NCBI RefSeq assembly: GCF_009760405.1
Contig: NZ_WRPP01000003.1
Location: 434,001-498,000, forward strand
Direction: 5' to 3'
Length of the DNA: 64,000 nt
From: Nocardia terrae
GTDB lineage: Bacteria; Actinomycetota; Actinomycetes; Mycobacteriales; Mycobacteriaceae
Shown: piece after piece, positions 15,977 to 24,006 of the stretch
Numbering within the stretch: the stretch's first letter is position 1
Layout of the letters: every line of letters starts with the position of its first letter
Made by a program: the position numbers and the translations under genes
Notes under the pieces: model-generated
Databases searched by the model: none
What the model saw: the letters and a program-made list of their open reading frames with translations, nothing else
What the model was told of the DNA's origin: nothing

Positions 15977-16963
15977 CTACTTGGCGGCGTTGGTGAAGGC
16001 GGGGTCGAGTTTGTCGAGGAGGTAGGGCAGGGAGAGGGGGGTGGGCTGGTTGATGGCGCTGATCTCCTGGACGGTGAGGAAGACTACGGCGTTCTTCTTG
16101 ACGGCCGGGAGGTCGTTGTAACCCGGTAGGGCTCGGTACTTTTCGTCCATGCCGGGTGAGTAGCCGGCCAGGAGGAGGTCGGCGGTGAGTTCGTCGAGGC
16201 GTTCCGGGGAGAGGGCCAGGCGGCCGCCGTTGCCGCCCTGGGCGACGAGGGGGGCGGGGATGGTCATGCCGAGTTGGGTGAACAGGCGGCTGGAGCCGTC
16301 GTTGGGGTCGGTGAGGACCATGAGCTGGGAGGGGCCGGCGAGCCAGGAGCTGGTGAAGGTTTTGCCCTTCAGGGCCGGATTGCGTTGGGCGATACCGTCT
16401 ATGCGGGTATTCAGATCGGCGATCAGTTTGTCGGCGGCCTCGGTTTTGTGGAGGACCTGGCCGAGGGCACGAACCTGGTCGGGCCAGGGGGTGATGGTCT
16501 CCTTGCCGAGGGCGGGGAGGGTGGGGGCGACCTTGGAGAGGTCGGCGTAGGTCTTGGCGTCGGCGATGAAGGGGTCGGCCAGGATCAGGTCGGGGTTGAG
16601 GGCGGCGACCTGTTCGGCGAGGTTGCCGGTGGTCTGCAGAGCCTTGGCGCCGGACAGGGCGGCGGGTTCCCACGCGGGCGCGCCCTTGCTGAGGACCGCG
16701 ATGTTGTCGATGTAGCCGACCGGGGTGACGCCGAGGGCCTGGGTGGTGTCGAGCCATTGGTTGCCCAGGGCCACGATGCGGGAGGGCGTGCCGGTGACGG
16801 TGGTGCTGCCGAGGGCGTGGGTGATGGTCACCGGTTCGCCGCCGCCCGCCGAGGTGTCGTCGCTCTTGCCGCCGCAGGCCGCGAGGCCGACCGCGAGCAC
16901 GCCCGCGAAGGCCGCCAGGGTCGCGCGCCGGGTGAGCGATCGCCGGGTGAACGCCGAAGCCAT
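15977..16963 (-). CDS. Iron-siderophore ABC transporter substrate-binding lipoprotein
   Basis: A periplasmic-binding-protein-like receptor (FepB/FhuD class) that would capture ferric siderophore outside the membrane. The ATG at 16963 follows GGAGAG. Residues 1-30 are a lipoprotein signal peptide ending in LAAC. The mature protein has the two-lobe class III fold: SRIVALGNQWLDTTQALGVTPVGY at the start of lobe one, LNPDLILADPF, and a second lobe ending with PLSLPYLLDKLDPAF. Its length of 328 residues is usual. An iron box (17007-17025) lies 44 bp upstream, predicting repression by IdeR when iron is plentiful. No permease is adjacent, so it may work with the IrtA/IrtB-like importer or another permease. 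Confidence 0.9.
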   Translation of the reverse strand: MASAFTRRSLTRRATLAAFAGVLAVGLAACGGKSDDTSAGGGEPVTITHALGSTTVTGTPSRIVALGNQWLDTTQALGVTPVGYIDNIAVLSKGAPAWEPAALSGAKALQTTGNLAEQVAALNPDLILADPFIADAKTYADLSKVAPTLPALGKETITPWPDQVRALGQVLHKTEAADKLIADLNTRIDGIAQRNPALKGKTFTSSWLAGPSQLMVLTDPNDGSSRLFTQLGMTIPAPLVAQGGNGGRLALSPERLDELTADLLLAGYSPGMDEKYRALPGYNDLPAVKKNAVVFLTVQEISAINQPTPLSLPYLLDKLDPAFTNAAK

Positions 16964-17006
16964 CGTGACTCTCCTGTCTGCCGAGACCCGGCCAGTCGGC
17001 CGAGCG

Positions 17007-17025
17007 GTAGGTGAGCCTAGCCTAA
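17007..17025 (-). promoter_or_regulatory. IdeR-like iron box
   Basis: GTAGGTGAGCCTAGCCTAA matches 16 of 19 positions of the mycobacterial IdeR consensus TWAGGTWAGSCTWACCTWA. It lies 44 bp upstream of the siderophore-binding lipoprotein, at a suitable distance to block its promoter. Confidence 0.75.
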
Positions 17026-17097
17026 TTTCCTGAGAGATTGTCGACCGTTGTCGCCGATTCGATCCCGATCGGGGTGGCCTACCGTGCTCTCGATCGA

Positions 17098-17116
17098 TTA
17101 GGTTAGGGTTGCATAA
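17098..17116 (+). promoter_or_regulatory. IdeR-like iron box
   Basis: TTAGGTTAGGGTTGCATAA matches 16 of 19 consensus positions, with a perfect left half. It ends 24 bp before the ATG of the freestanding degenerate adenylation protein, so that gene should be switched on in iron starvation along with the siderophore genes. Confidence 0.65.
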
Positions 17117-17140
17117 GTAAGAACCCGGGGGTTTGGAACG

Positions 17141-18277
17141 ATGGAGCGTGCGGTGCCGGAAGTCTTGTCCGCCGTCGAGCGTCACCGGCTCGTGGACGAA
17201 TGGGCCAACGGCGTCGAACTGTACGACGTGCCGTCGGTCGCCATGCTCATCGACTGCGGTCGCCGCGTGCCGTCGCTGCGGACCGCCGTGCGCTGCGGTG
17301 GCCACATCCTCACCTATGCCGAACTCTACGAACGTCTCGACGGCGGCGTGACCGGAACCGCCGGACCGACCCTCGACGATCTGGCCCGCCTGCTCTGCGA
17401 TATCGCCGCGGCCGCCGAATTCGGCGCGGTGCTGGCCGAATTGGGGCCGCGCGGCACCGGGCTGAAGCCGGTCGCGGTGGCGGCTGCCGCCGATGATCGC
17501 CGGGCCGTGGTCGCCGACCGGCGCGACTGCTCGATCGACCGCGCCTACGGCTCCCCGGATGTGCGACTGCTGGCCACCCGCTGGGATACGCCCGCCGCCG
17601 CCCCGGGGACCCCCGACGCGCAAGCCGCCGTGGAACTGCTCGCCGCCCTGGCCGACGGCGCGACCCTGGTGCTGGCCACCGCCGCGCAGCGCACCGACGC
17701 CGCCGCCCTGGCCGAGCTCATCGCCCTGAGCGCCCCGACCCATGTGGCGGCCGACGCGGACACCCTCGCGGGGCTGGCCTTCCTGCCTTCCCCCGCGCTG
17801 CCCACGGTGCGGCGCTGGGATGTCTTCGGAAGCGATTGCCCGGCCGCGCTTTCGGAGCTGCTGCGGGAACTGTCCCCCGGCTCCTGCGCCGGATTCGCCT
17901 ACACCACACCGGAATACGCGGGCGTGGCGGCGCGTGGCCCGCTGGACGGCTCCGGCCGGGTGCGCCCGATCCCGGGCGCGCGACTGCTGGTGCTCGACGA
18001 GTCGCTGCGGCTGGTGCCGCCGGGCCGGTCGGGCCGGGTCTACGTGGGTGGCGCGGCGCTGGCGCTCGAACTGGACGGTTCCGCCGAGGGATTCGTCGAC
18101 GACCCGTTCGCACCGGGCGGTCGGCTGGTGCGCACCGAGATCCACGGCGGTTGGACGGCCGAGGGCTGGCTGGTGCTGGACATGATCGAATCTAACGCTC
18201 CCGCAACGATTTCCGAGGCGACCGGACGGTCCGAATCGGCCGATTTCCCGGCGGATGACGGGTACGCGGCGGCCTGA
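17141..18277 (+). CDS. Freestanding degenerate adenylation-domain protein, iron-regulated
   Basis: A 378-residue protein whose second half clearly resembles the truncated adenylation region inside the NRPS at 29754-35693. Shared segments include LPTVRRWDVFG versus LPSVRHWEVLG, PAALSELLRELSPGS versus PAALPDLLPALSSGS, and PGARLLVLDESLRLVPPG versus PGARVLVLDDALRAVPPG. It keeps remnants of motifs A6 and A7 but lacks the A3 nucleotide loop (TSGSTGKPKG-type), A5, A8 and the A10 lysine, so it should not activate amino acids. No carrier or condensation domain is present. The iron box just upstream and the divergent siderophore receptor tie it to siderophore work. A structural, chaperone or trans-acting partner role is inference only. 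Confidence 0.7.
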   Translation: MERAVPEVLSAVERHRLVDEWANGVELYDVPSVAMLIDCGRRVPSLRTAVRCGGHILTYAELYERLDGGVTGTAGPTLDDLARLLCDIAAAAEFGAVLAELGPRGTGLKPVAVAAAADDRRAVVADRRDCSIDRAYGSPDVRLLATRWDTPAAAPGTPDAQAAVELLAALADGATLVLATAAQRTDAAALAELIALSAPTHVAADADTLAGLAFLPSPALPTVRRWDVFGSDCPAALSELLRELSPGSCAGFAYTTPEYAGVAARGPLDGSGRVRPIPGARLLVLDESLRLVPPGRSGRVYVGGAALALELDGSAEGFVDDPFAPGGRLVRTEIHGGWTAEGWLVLDMIESNAPATISEATGRSESADFPADDGYAAA

Positions 18278-18678
18278 CGCCCGTAAACGGGGCACCGATT
18301 TGCAAGCTTCGCACCGAGCTTTGTGCGCGGAACCTCCGAACAATTCCGATCCGCACTATTCGCACGAATTCCGGCGCTATCGTGAAATCACCCAATGGCC
18401 GCCGAGCGCGACGACGCCTCGGGGTGCCCTCGGGCCTTGATGTCACCGTGTTCGACCGACGGTGACGACCTCATCATCGGTGCTGGAGTCGTCCGCGCCG
18501 TTCGTACATTCACGCATCGGGCCGGGCACCAGCCGGCGCGACGATCGACAGGCGTTCAACTCGGAGCGTGCTGACGATGCCCTGCGGCATCAGCGCTTTC
18601 GATCTCCTTCGGCCAGGCCCAGGGTCGGCGTCCCAGTATCCGGGCGTCGACGGTTGTGTCCCTGGAAGGAGGGGCGTC
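18278..18678. other. Intergenic region without a convincing gene
   Basis: This 401-bp gap separates the degenerate adenylation protein from the glycosyltransferase. The left part is less GC-rich than its surroundings. At 18442-18466 an 8-bp perfect hairpin (GTCACCGT, 9-nt loop, ACGGTGAC) might end the upstream transcript. The right part must hold the glycosyltransferase promoter, which I could not pin down. Short open frames here have no plausible start or family likeness. Confidence 0.5.
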
Positions 18679-20067
18679 ATGAGTACGCATTCCCCGTTGT
18701 CCGTTCCCGCAAACACCGCACTGGAATTCCCGTCGGTCGCGCGTGACCGCCTGCGCATCGCGATGGTGGTGCCGCCGTATTTCGACATCCCGCCCAAGGC
18801 GTACGGCGGGGTCGAGGCGGTCGTGGCGGATCTGGTGGACGCACTGGTGGAACGCGGACATCGGGTGACGCTGCTCGGCGCGGGCGTCAACGGCACCAAG
18901 GGCGAATTCCAATCGTTGTGGGACCGTGCGCAATCCGAGCGTCTGGGCGATCCGTTCCCGGAGGTGGTGCACGCCTTGAAGGCGCGGCGCGCACTCGAGC
19001 GGCTGGCCGCCACCGAGGGCCTGGACCTGGTGCACGATCACACTTTCGCGGGGCCGCTGAACATGCCGGTCTCCCGGGAGCTGGGCCTGCCGACCGTGGT
19101 GACGGTGCACGGACCGGTCGACGGCGACCCCTACGTCTACTACCGCGAACTCGGCGAGGACGCCCATCTGGTGGCGATCAGCGACCGCCAGCGCGCTCTC
19201 GCACCCGACCTGAACTGGGCGGGCCGCGTGCACAACGCGCTGCGCGTGGAGGATTGGCCCTTCCGCGTCGAGAAGGACGACTACGCTCTGTTCCTGGGCC
19301 GGTTCACCGCGGAGAAGGCGCCGCATCTGGCGTTGGACGCCGCGCACGCGGCGGGTCTGCCGCTGATCCTGGCGGGCAAGTGCGCCGAGCCGCCCGAGGT
19401 GCGCTATTTCGAGAGTGCGGTCCGGCCCTTGCTCACCGAACGCGATCACATGTTCGGAATGGCCGATGCCGTGGCCAAACGCGAGTTGCTGTCGAAGGCA
19501 CGCTGTCTGGTGTTCCCGGTGCGATGGGAGGAACCGTTCGGCATGGTCATGATCGAGTCGATGGTGTGCGGGACGCCCGTGGTGGCGTTGCGCGGCGGCG
19601 CGGTCGCCGAGGTGATCGTGGACGGGGTCACCGGGCGGGTCTGCGATGATCCGGCCGAATTGCCCGCGGCCATCAAGGAAGTCCAGGACTACGACCCGCA
19701 CGCCATGCGCGCGCATGTGGCCGCGCGTTTCGGCGCGGATACGCTCGGCCGCGGGTACGAGGAGATCTATCGGCGGGTGGTGCGCGAGCACCGGCCGCGG
19801 CGGGCGGCGCGGATCGCCATTCACACCTGGGGATCGGCGCCCGCCCATCAGAACACCCCGGTGCCGGTCCGCGCGGCGGGCACCGGTCCCGGGCGGGCGA
19901 CCGCGTCCACGGTGACGGCGCGCGGTACCTCGCATTCCGGGCATCCAGATGCCTTGACCGGCGGCGAGCTGACGCCGGGCCGTAAACCTGTGTCGGACAG
20001 CGGTTCCACTCCGAAGGCGGCGCGACGGCGGCGCGTGCCCCGGCGAAAGGGTCTCCATGAACAGTGA
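18679..20067 (+). CDS. GT4-type glycosyltransferase
   Basis: A family 4 (GT-B) retaining glycosyltransferase of 462 residues. The ATG at 18679 follows a strong site (GGAAGGAGGGG). The N-terminal domain begins RIAMVVPPYFDIPPKAYGGVEAVVADLVDAL with the glycine-rich acceptor loop; HDHTFAGP and VHGPVDGDPY follow. The C-terminal domain has FLGRFTAEKAPHLALDAA and the donor-binding EEPFGMVMIESMVCGTPVVA with its paired glutamates. The last 85 residues are a low-complexity, Pro/Thr/Arg-rich tail that looks disordered. The stop overlaps the start of the debranching-enzyme gene by 11 bp, so the two are translationally coupled and probably act on the same glycan, perhaps an alpha-glucan. Confidence 0.87.
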   Translation: MSTHSPLSVPANTALEFPSVARDRLRIAMVVPPYFDIPPKAYGGVEAVVADLVDALVERGHRVTLLGAGVNGTKGEFQSLWDRAQSERLGDPFPEVVHALKARRALERLAATEGLDLVHDHTFAGPLNMPVSRELGLPTVVTVHGPVDGDPYVYYRELGEDAHLVAISDRQRALAPDLNWAGRVHNALRVEDWPFRVEKDDYALFLGRFTAEKAPHLALDAAHAAGLPLILAGKCAEPPEVRYFESAVRPLLTERDHMFGMADAVAKRELLSKARCLVFPVRWEEPFGMVMIESMVCGTPVVALRGGAVAEVIVDGVTGRVCDDPAELPAAIKEVQDYDPHAMRAHVAARFGADTLGRGYEEIYRRVVREHRPRRAARIAIHTWGSAPAHQNTPVPVRAAGTGPGRATASTVTARGTSHSGHPDALTGGELTPGRKPVSDSGSTPKAARRRRVPRRKGLHEQ

Positions 20068-22201
20068 CACTCCGAGCGCGCCCGGCGGCGTGCCCCAGGC
20101 ATTGAACGGCGGCGAACCCAGCGTGATCGGCGGCAGTGGCGCGATCACCCTGGTGGAGGGCAGCACGTTCTGTCTGTCCGACCAGCTGGGGGATGTCGAG
20201 ACGGGAACGCCGTACGGCCTGTTCTTCCGGGACGCGCGGGTGTTGTCACGCTGGGAGTTGCGTTTGGACGGGCAGCGGCCGGAGCCGCTGTCGGTGTTGA
20301 CCCCGGAGGCCTTCACCGCCCGGTTCATACTGCGCCGGCCTCCCCGGGCCGGCGCAGCGGACAGCACGGTATTGATCGTTCGGGAGCGGCTGGTGGCCGA
20401 CGGTCTACGGGAGACCATCACGGTGGAGAATCTGGGCCGCGAGACCACGGCCGTCGACCTGCAATTGCATGTGGACGCGGATTTCGCCGACCTGTTCGCG
20501 GTCAAGGAGGGTCGCGGCGGCAATGCCCGCGCCGAGGTGATCGTGGCGGATGTGGAGCTGCTGCTCAACGATCGGTCCGATCGCTCCCGGGGTTTGGCGG
20601 TGTCGTCGTCGGAAACGCCGCTGGTGCTGCCGGGTTCGCTGTCGTGGCGGGCGGTGGTGCCCGCCGGTGGGCGCTGGCAGACCGAGATCGTGTGCCAGCC
20701 CACCATGGGCAATCAGCCGATCCACTCCCCCGTGCGGCCGGGCGAGCACTACGAGGCCAGCGAGCCCAGCCGCAAGCTCGCGGCCTGGCGCGATACCGCC
20801 ACCAAGATCACCGCGTCGGATCCGCAGCTGGCGTGGGTGCTCGAGCGCACCGAAAGCGATCTGGGCGCCTTGCAGATCCACGACGATTCGCGCGGCGGGC
20901 GGCCGTTCGTGGCGGCGGGCGCGCCCTGGTTCATGACGCTGTTCGGCCGGGATTCGCTGCTGACGGCGTGGATGGCGCTGCCATTGGATGTCGGCCTGGC
21001 GGTGGGAACGCTGCAGCAGCTGGCCGAGATGCAGGGCCAGCGGGTGGATCCCATGACCGAGGAGGAGCCGGGCCGCATCATGCACGAGATGCGGCGCGGC
21101 CCGGCCAGCGGGCAGGTGCTGGGCGGGGAGACCTATTACGGAACCATCGACGCCACACCGCTTTTCGTCATGCTGCTGGCGCAGGCGCGGCGCTGGGGCG
21201 CGGACACGGAATCGGTGCAGGCGCTGCTGCCCGCCGCCGATTCCGCGTTGAACTGGATCGCCGACTACGGGGACCGCGACGGGGACGGGTTCGTGGAGTA
21301 TCGGCGCGCCACCGATCGCGGGCTGATCAATCAGGGCTGGAAGGACAGTTTCGACGGCATCAACGACGCGCTCGGGCGGCTGCCGGAACCGCCGATCGCG
21401 CTGTGCGAGGTGCAGGGTTACGTCTACGCGGCGTTGCTGGCGCGGGCGGATCTGGCCGATGAGTTCGGTGATCCGACCACGGCCGGTCACCTGCGCGATC
21501 GGGCGGCCGAACTGCGGACGAAATTCGCGGAGGCGTTCTGGCTGCCCGAGAAGGGCTGGTTCGCCGTGGGTCTCGACGGCAACAAACGCCGACTGGATTC
21601 CCTGACCAGCAATATCGGGCACTGCCTGTGGTCGGGCATCGTCACCGACGAGCATGCCGCCGTCGTGATCGGCAAGCTCGCCTCACCCGAGATGGACAGC
21701 GGATTCGGTTTGCGCACACTGAGTTCCGGTATGGGCGCGTACAACCCGATGAGTTACCACAATGGTTCGGTGTGGCCGCACGACACCGCGATCGCGGTCG
21801 CGGGGCTGCTGCGCTACCGCCACATTCCCGGGGCGCTGGAGCTGGCCTATCGGCTCGCCGACGGGCTGCTCGACGCGGCCGGGGCCTTCGGGGGCCGGTT
21901 GCCCGAATTGTTCTGTGGTTTCCCGCGTTCCAAGTTCTCCGCGCCGGTGCCCTATCCCACCTCCTGCTCGCCACAGGCGTGGGCCAGCGCGGCGCCGCTG
22001 CTGCTGGTCCGTTCCTTCCTGGGGCTGGATCCCGATGTCGCGCATCGCACCCTGACGGTGCTGCCGCATCTGCCCGCCCGGTGGGGCCGCGTCGAACTGA
22101 CCGACCTGCGCCTCGGCGGTGCGGTCATCGACCTGGCCGTGGAGGGTGACCGCGTGACCGCCACCAACCTGCCCGACGATTGGCGGCTGGTCACGCACTG
22201 A
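20057..22201 (+). CDS. Amylo-alpha-1,6-glucosidase / glycogen debranching-type enzyme
   Basis: A 714-residue protein of the glycogen-debranching type with an N-terminal beta-sandwich domain (GSTFCLSDQLGDVETGTPYGLFFRDAR) and a C-terminal (alpha/alpha)6 barrel. The barrel keeps family motifs: WFMTLFGRDSLLTAWMALP, NQGWKDSFDGI with a likely catalytic Asp, and MSYHNGSVWPHDTAI. It would hydrolyse alpha-1,6 branches or related glucosidic bonds. No signal peptide is visible, so it acts in the cytosol. It overlaps the glycosyltransferase gene by 11 bp. It converges with the exporter permease gene 15 bp downstream. Confidence 0.88.
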   Translation: MNSDTPSAPGGVPQALNGGEPSVIGGSGAITLVEGSTFCLSDQLGDVETGTPYGLFFRDARVLSRWELRLDGQRPEPLSVLTPEAFTARFILRRPPRAGAADSTVLIVRERLVADGLRETITVENLGRETTAVDLQLHVDADFADLFAVKEGRGGNARAEVIVADVELLLNDRSDRSRGLAVSSSETPLVLPGSLSWRAVVPAGGRWQTEIVCQPTMGNQPIHSPVRPGEHYEASEPSRKLAAWRDTATKITASDPQLAWVLERTESDLGALQIHDDSRGGRPFVAAGAPWFMTLFGRDSLLTAWMALPLDVGLAVGTLQQLAEMQGQRVDPMTEEEPGRIMHEMRRGPASGQVLGGETYYGTIDATPLFVMLLAQARRWGADTESVQALLPAADSALNWIADYGDRDGDGFVEYRRATDRGLINQGWKDSFDGINDALGRLPEPPIALCEVQGYVYAALLARADLADEFGDPTTAGHLRDRAAELRTKFAEAFWLPEKGWFAVGLDGNKRRLDSLTSNIGHCLWSGIVTDEHAAVVIGKLASPEMDSGFGLRTLSSGMGAYNPMSYHNGSVWPHDTAIAVAGLLRYRHIPGALELAYRLADGLLDAAGAFGGRLPELFCGFPRSKFSAPVPYPTSCSPQAWASAAPLLLVRSFLGLDPDVAHRTLTVLPHLPARWGRVELTDLRLGGAVIDLAVEGDRVTATNLPDDWRLVTH

Positions 22202-22216
22202 GAGCGGTGATCGGGG

Positions 22217-22981
22217 TCAGCTCTGCGCGGCCGCCCGGATGCCGCGCAGGGCGAAAGCCCCGAAAACCGCTGCGAGACCGGCGGACCAGGCCAACGTCTG
22301 CAGGACCGGGGCGGCGATCGGGCCGCCCACGGTGAGGTTGCGCATGGCCTCGATGGCGCAGCTCATGGGCTGGGCGCGGACCACGGGCCGGAGCCAGTGC
22401 GGGTAGTTCTCGACGGGGACGAAGCCGGAGTTGAAGAACATGCCCAGCAGGGTGACGGCGGCGAAGAGCTGAACCACCTTGTCGCCCACGCGGCTGACGC
22501 CGACGGTGATCACCATGGTTGCGAAACCGGGGATGAGCAGGACCGGGATCAGGACGGAACCGAGTGCGCCCCACGGTCCTTCGTGGAAGCGCAGGCCGAG
22601 GGCCACGCCCAGCAGCACGATGACGACCGTCCCGGCCAGCGTGCGCCCGCATTCGGCGAGCAGCCGGCCGAGCAGTCCGGCCGAGCGGTGCACGGGCAGT
22701 ACCCAGAAGCGGCGCAGCAGGCCGCTCTCGCGTTCGGCGTGCAGGGACAGGCCGGTGCCCATGGCGCCGTACATGGCCCCGGTGATCGCGATCATCGGGA
22801 CGAAGCCGTAGATGGCGTCCGCGCCCGAGGTGTTCGTGAGCACCTTGTCCAGCACGAGTTGGTACATGAGCAGCAGCAGGACGGGCAGGATGAGGGTGGA
22901 GGTGAGCACTTCCTGCTCGCGCGGCCAGCGGCGCATGAGCCGGCCGGCCTCGACGAGACTCTGATCCAGCAGGGTTTTCAC
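22217..22981 (-). CDS. ABC-2 type transporter permease (siderophore export, second subunit)
   Basis: A 254-residue membrane protein of the ABC-2/DrrB type with about six hydrophobic segments, including LILPVLLLLMYQLVLDKVL, a central set around TVVIVLLGVALGL, and a last helix at the C-terminus. The GTG at 22981 overlaps the stop of the preceding permease gene (GTGA), so the two are coupled. It is the last gene of the siderophore operon. With the upstream permease and ATPase it should form a half-and-half exporter, most likely for the finished siderophore. This substrate is inferred only from operon position. Confidence 0.85.
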   Translation of the reverse strand: MKTLLDQSLVEAGRLMRRWPREQEVLTSTLILPVLLLLMYQLVLDKVLTNTSGADAIYGFVPMIAITGAMYGAMGTGLSLHAERESGLLRRFWVLPVHRSAGLLGRLLAECGRTLAGTVVIVLLGVALGLRFHEGPWGALGSVLIPVLLIPGFATMVITVGVSRVGDKVVQLFAAVTLLGMFFNSGFVPVENYPHWLRPVVRAQPMSCAIEAMRNLTVGGPIAAPVLQTLAWSAGLAAVFGAFALRGIRAAAQS

Positions 22982-24006
22982 GGACGCCTCCGCTCCACGA
23001 GCACCGACAATGCGGCGAACAGCACGATCAGCCCACCGCACCAGACGGCGGCAATCGCCACGGCCGTGGGGAATTCACCGTCGGCGAGGCCGCGCAGCGC
23101 GGCGGCGGCCTGGGAGACGGGCTGATCGCGCACGAACGGCTGGATCCAGCCGGGGAACGCCTCGGCCGGAACGAAACCGGTGGACATCATGATCAGCAGC
23201 AGTTGCGGGGCGAGCAGGGCCGAAGCGCCGATCTCCGGCTTGCCGGTCGCCACGCCGAGGGTGTCCGCGCCGACCACGACGGCCGCGGCGAAAGCCAGTG
23301 CGAGCAGCAGGAATCCGACCGCGCCGGCGAAGTCGTGGAACTGGAACCCGAAGACGTGGCCGATCACCAGCGTGCCGGCGAGCGCCGCCACGGCCCGCAC
23401 CAGGTTCGCCGACATCCGCGCGGCCATGGGCAGCCAGGGTCGCACGGGCATGGACCGCAGTCGGGTTCCCATGCCGCTGAAGGTGTCTCGCGCGGCTCGA
23501 TCCCCGGCGGACATGGCCGTGAAGAACATGCCCTGCAACACGATCACCGGCAGCAGGTACTGGGCGTAGTCGAGCCCGCCCGCCTCCATGGACCTGCGCA
23601 GCGGCACATAGAAGCACAGGAAGAAGATCATGGGCGCGGCGAATCCGAAAGGCAGGTCGCCTTCGCGCAATGCGGCGCGAATAGTACGCCCGCTCAGAGC
23701 CTTCCATTGCAAGCCCGCCGGAATACGCAACTCCGGTCGCCCTGCGACCGCGGCACCCCGCGACGCCGAAGCGGGCGACGCCGGTGCGGCGGCGGACCCG
23801 GGGCGCGAGTCGACCGCTTCGAGACCGACGTGCGCACCACCCGCCACCGGCTCGGCCGCCACACAGCTGGACGCGCTCGCTACACCCCCGGCCGCTGCAC
23901 CACCCGAAGCGGGCGCGGCCGCCACGCCTGCAGGCGCGCTTGCGGTGAAGCGGGGTGCCGCACCGTCGGCGGCGGGCGGGGTGGGCGCGTCGGTGTCGGG
24001 GCTCAC
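22978..24006 (-). CDS. ABC-2 type transporter permease with Ala/Pro-rich N-terminal extension
   Basis: The C-terminal 250 residues form a DrrB-like ABC-2 permease with six predicted helices (for example FAAPMIFFLCFYVPL, YLLPVIVLQGMFFTAMSAG, AVVVGADTLGVATG). The first 90 residues are low-complexity Ala/Pro/Gly, rich in repeated AAP/GGA stretches, and have no match in typical permeases; they should lie in the cytosol. The GTG start at 24006 overlaps the ATPase stop (GTGA). A later internal start would give a normal-length permease, but no better ribosome-binding site was seen. It probably pairs with the next gene as a heterodimer. Confidence 0.82.
   Translation of the reverse strand: MSPDTDAPTPPAADGAAPRFTASAPAGVAAAPASGGAAAGGVASASSCVAAEPVAGGAHVGLEAVDSRPGSAAAPASPASASRGAAVAGRPELRIPAGLQWKALSGRTIRAALREGDLPFGFAAPMIFFLCFYVPLRRSMEAGGLDYAQYLLPVIVLQGMFFTAMSAGDRAARDTFSGMGTRLRSMPVRPWLPMAARMSANLVRAVAALAGTLVIGHVFGFQFHDFAGAVGFLLLALAFAAAVVVGADTLGVATGKPEIGASALLAPQLLLIMMSTGFVPAEAFPGWIQPFVRDQPVSQAAAALRGLADGEFPTAVAIAAVWCGGLIVLFAALSVLVERRRP

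Noticed and set aside
15603..16757. 384-codon minus-strand frame containing the YjbR-like protein
   Set aside because: Only the last 111 codons match the family. The upstream part runs out of frame through the siderophore-binding protein gene and is low-complexity Arg/Pro.
15977..18343. 788-codon frame for the siderophore-binding protein
   Set aside because: The upstream 460 codons are antisense to the degenerate adenylation gene. The true start at 16963 has a ribosome-binding site and a lipoprotein signal peptide.
18462..18746. 94-codon plus-strand frame before the glycosyltransferase
   Set aside because: No ribosome-binding site or family likeness, and it overlaps the strong start of the glycosyltransferase in another frame.
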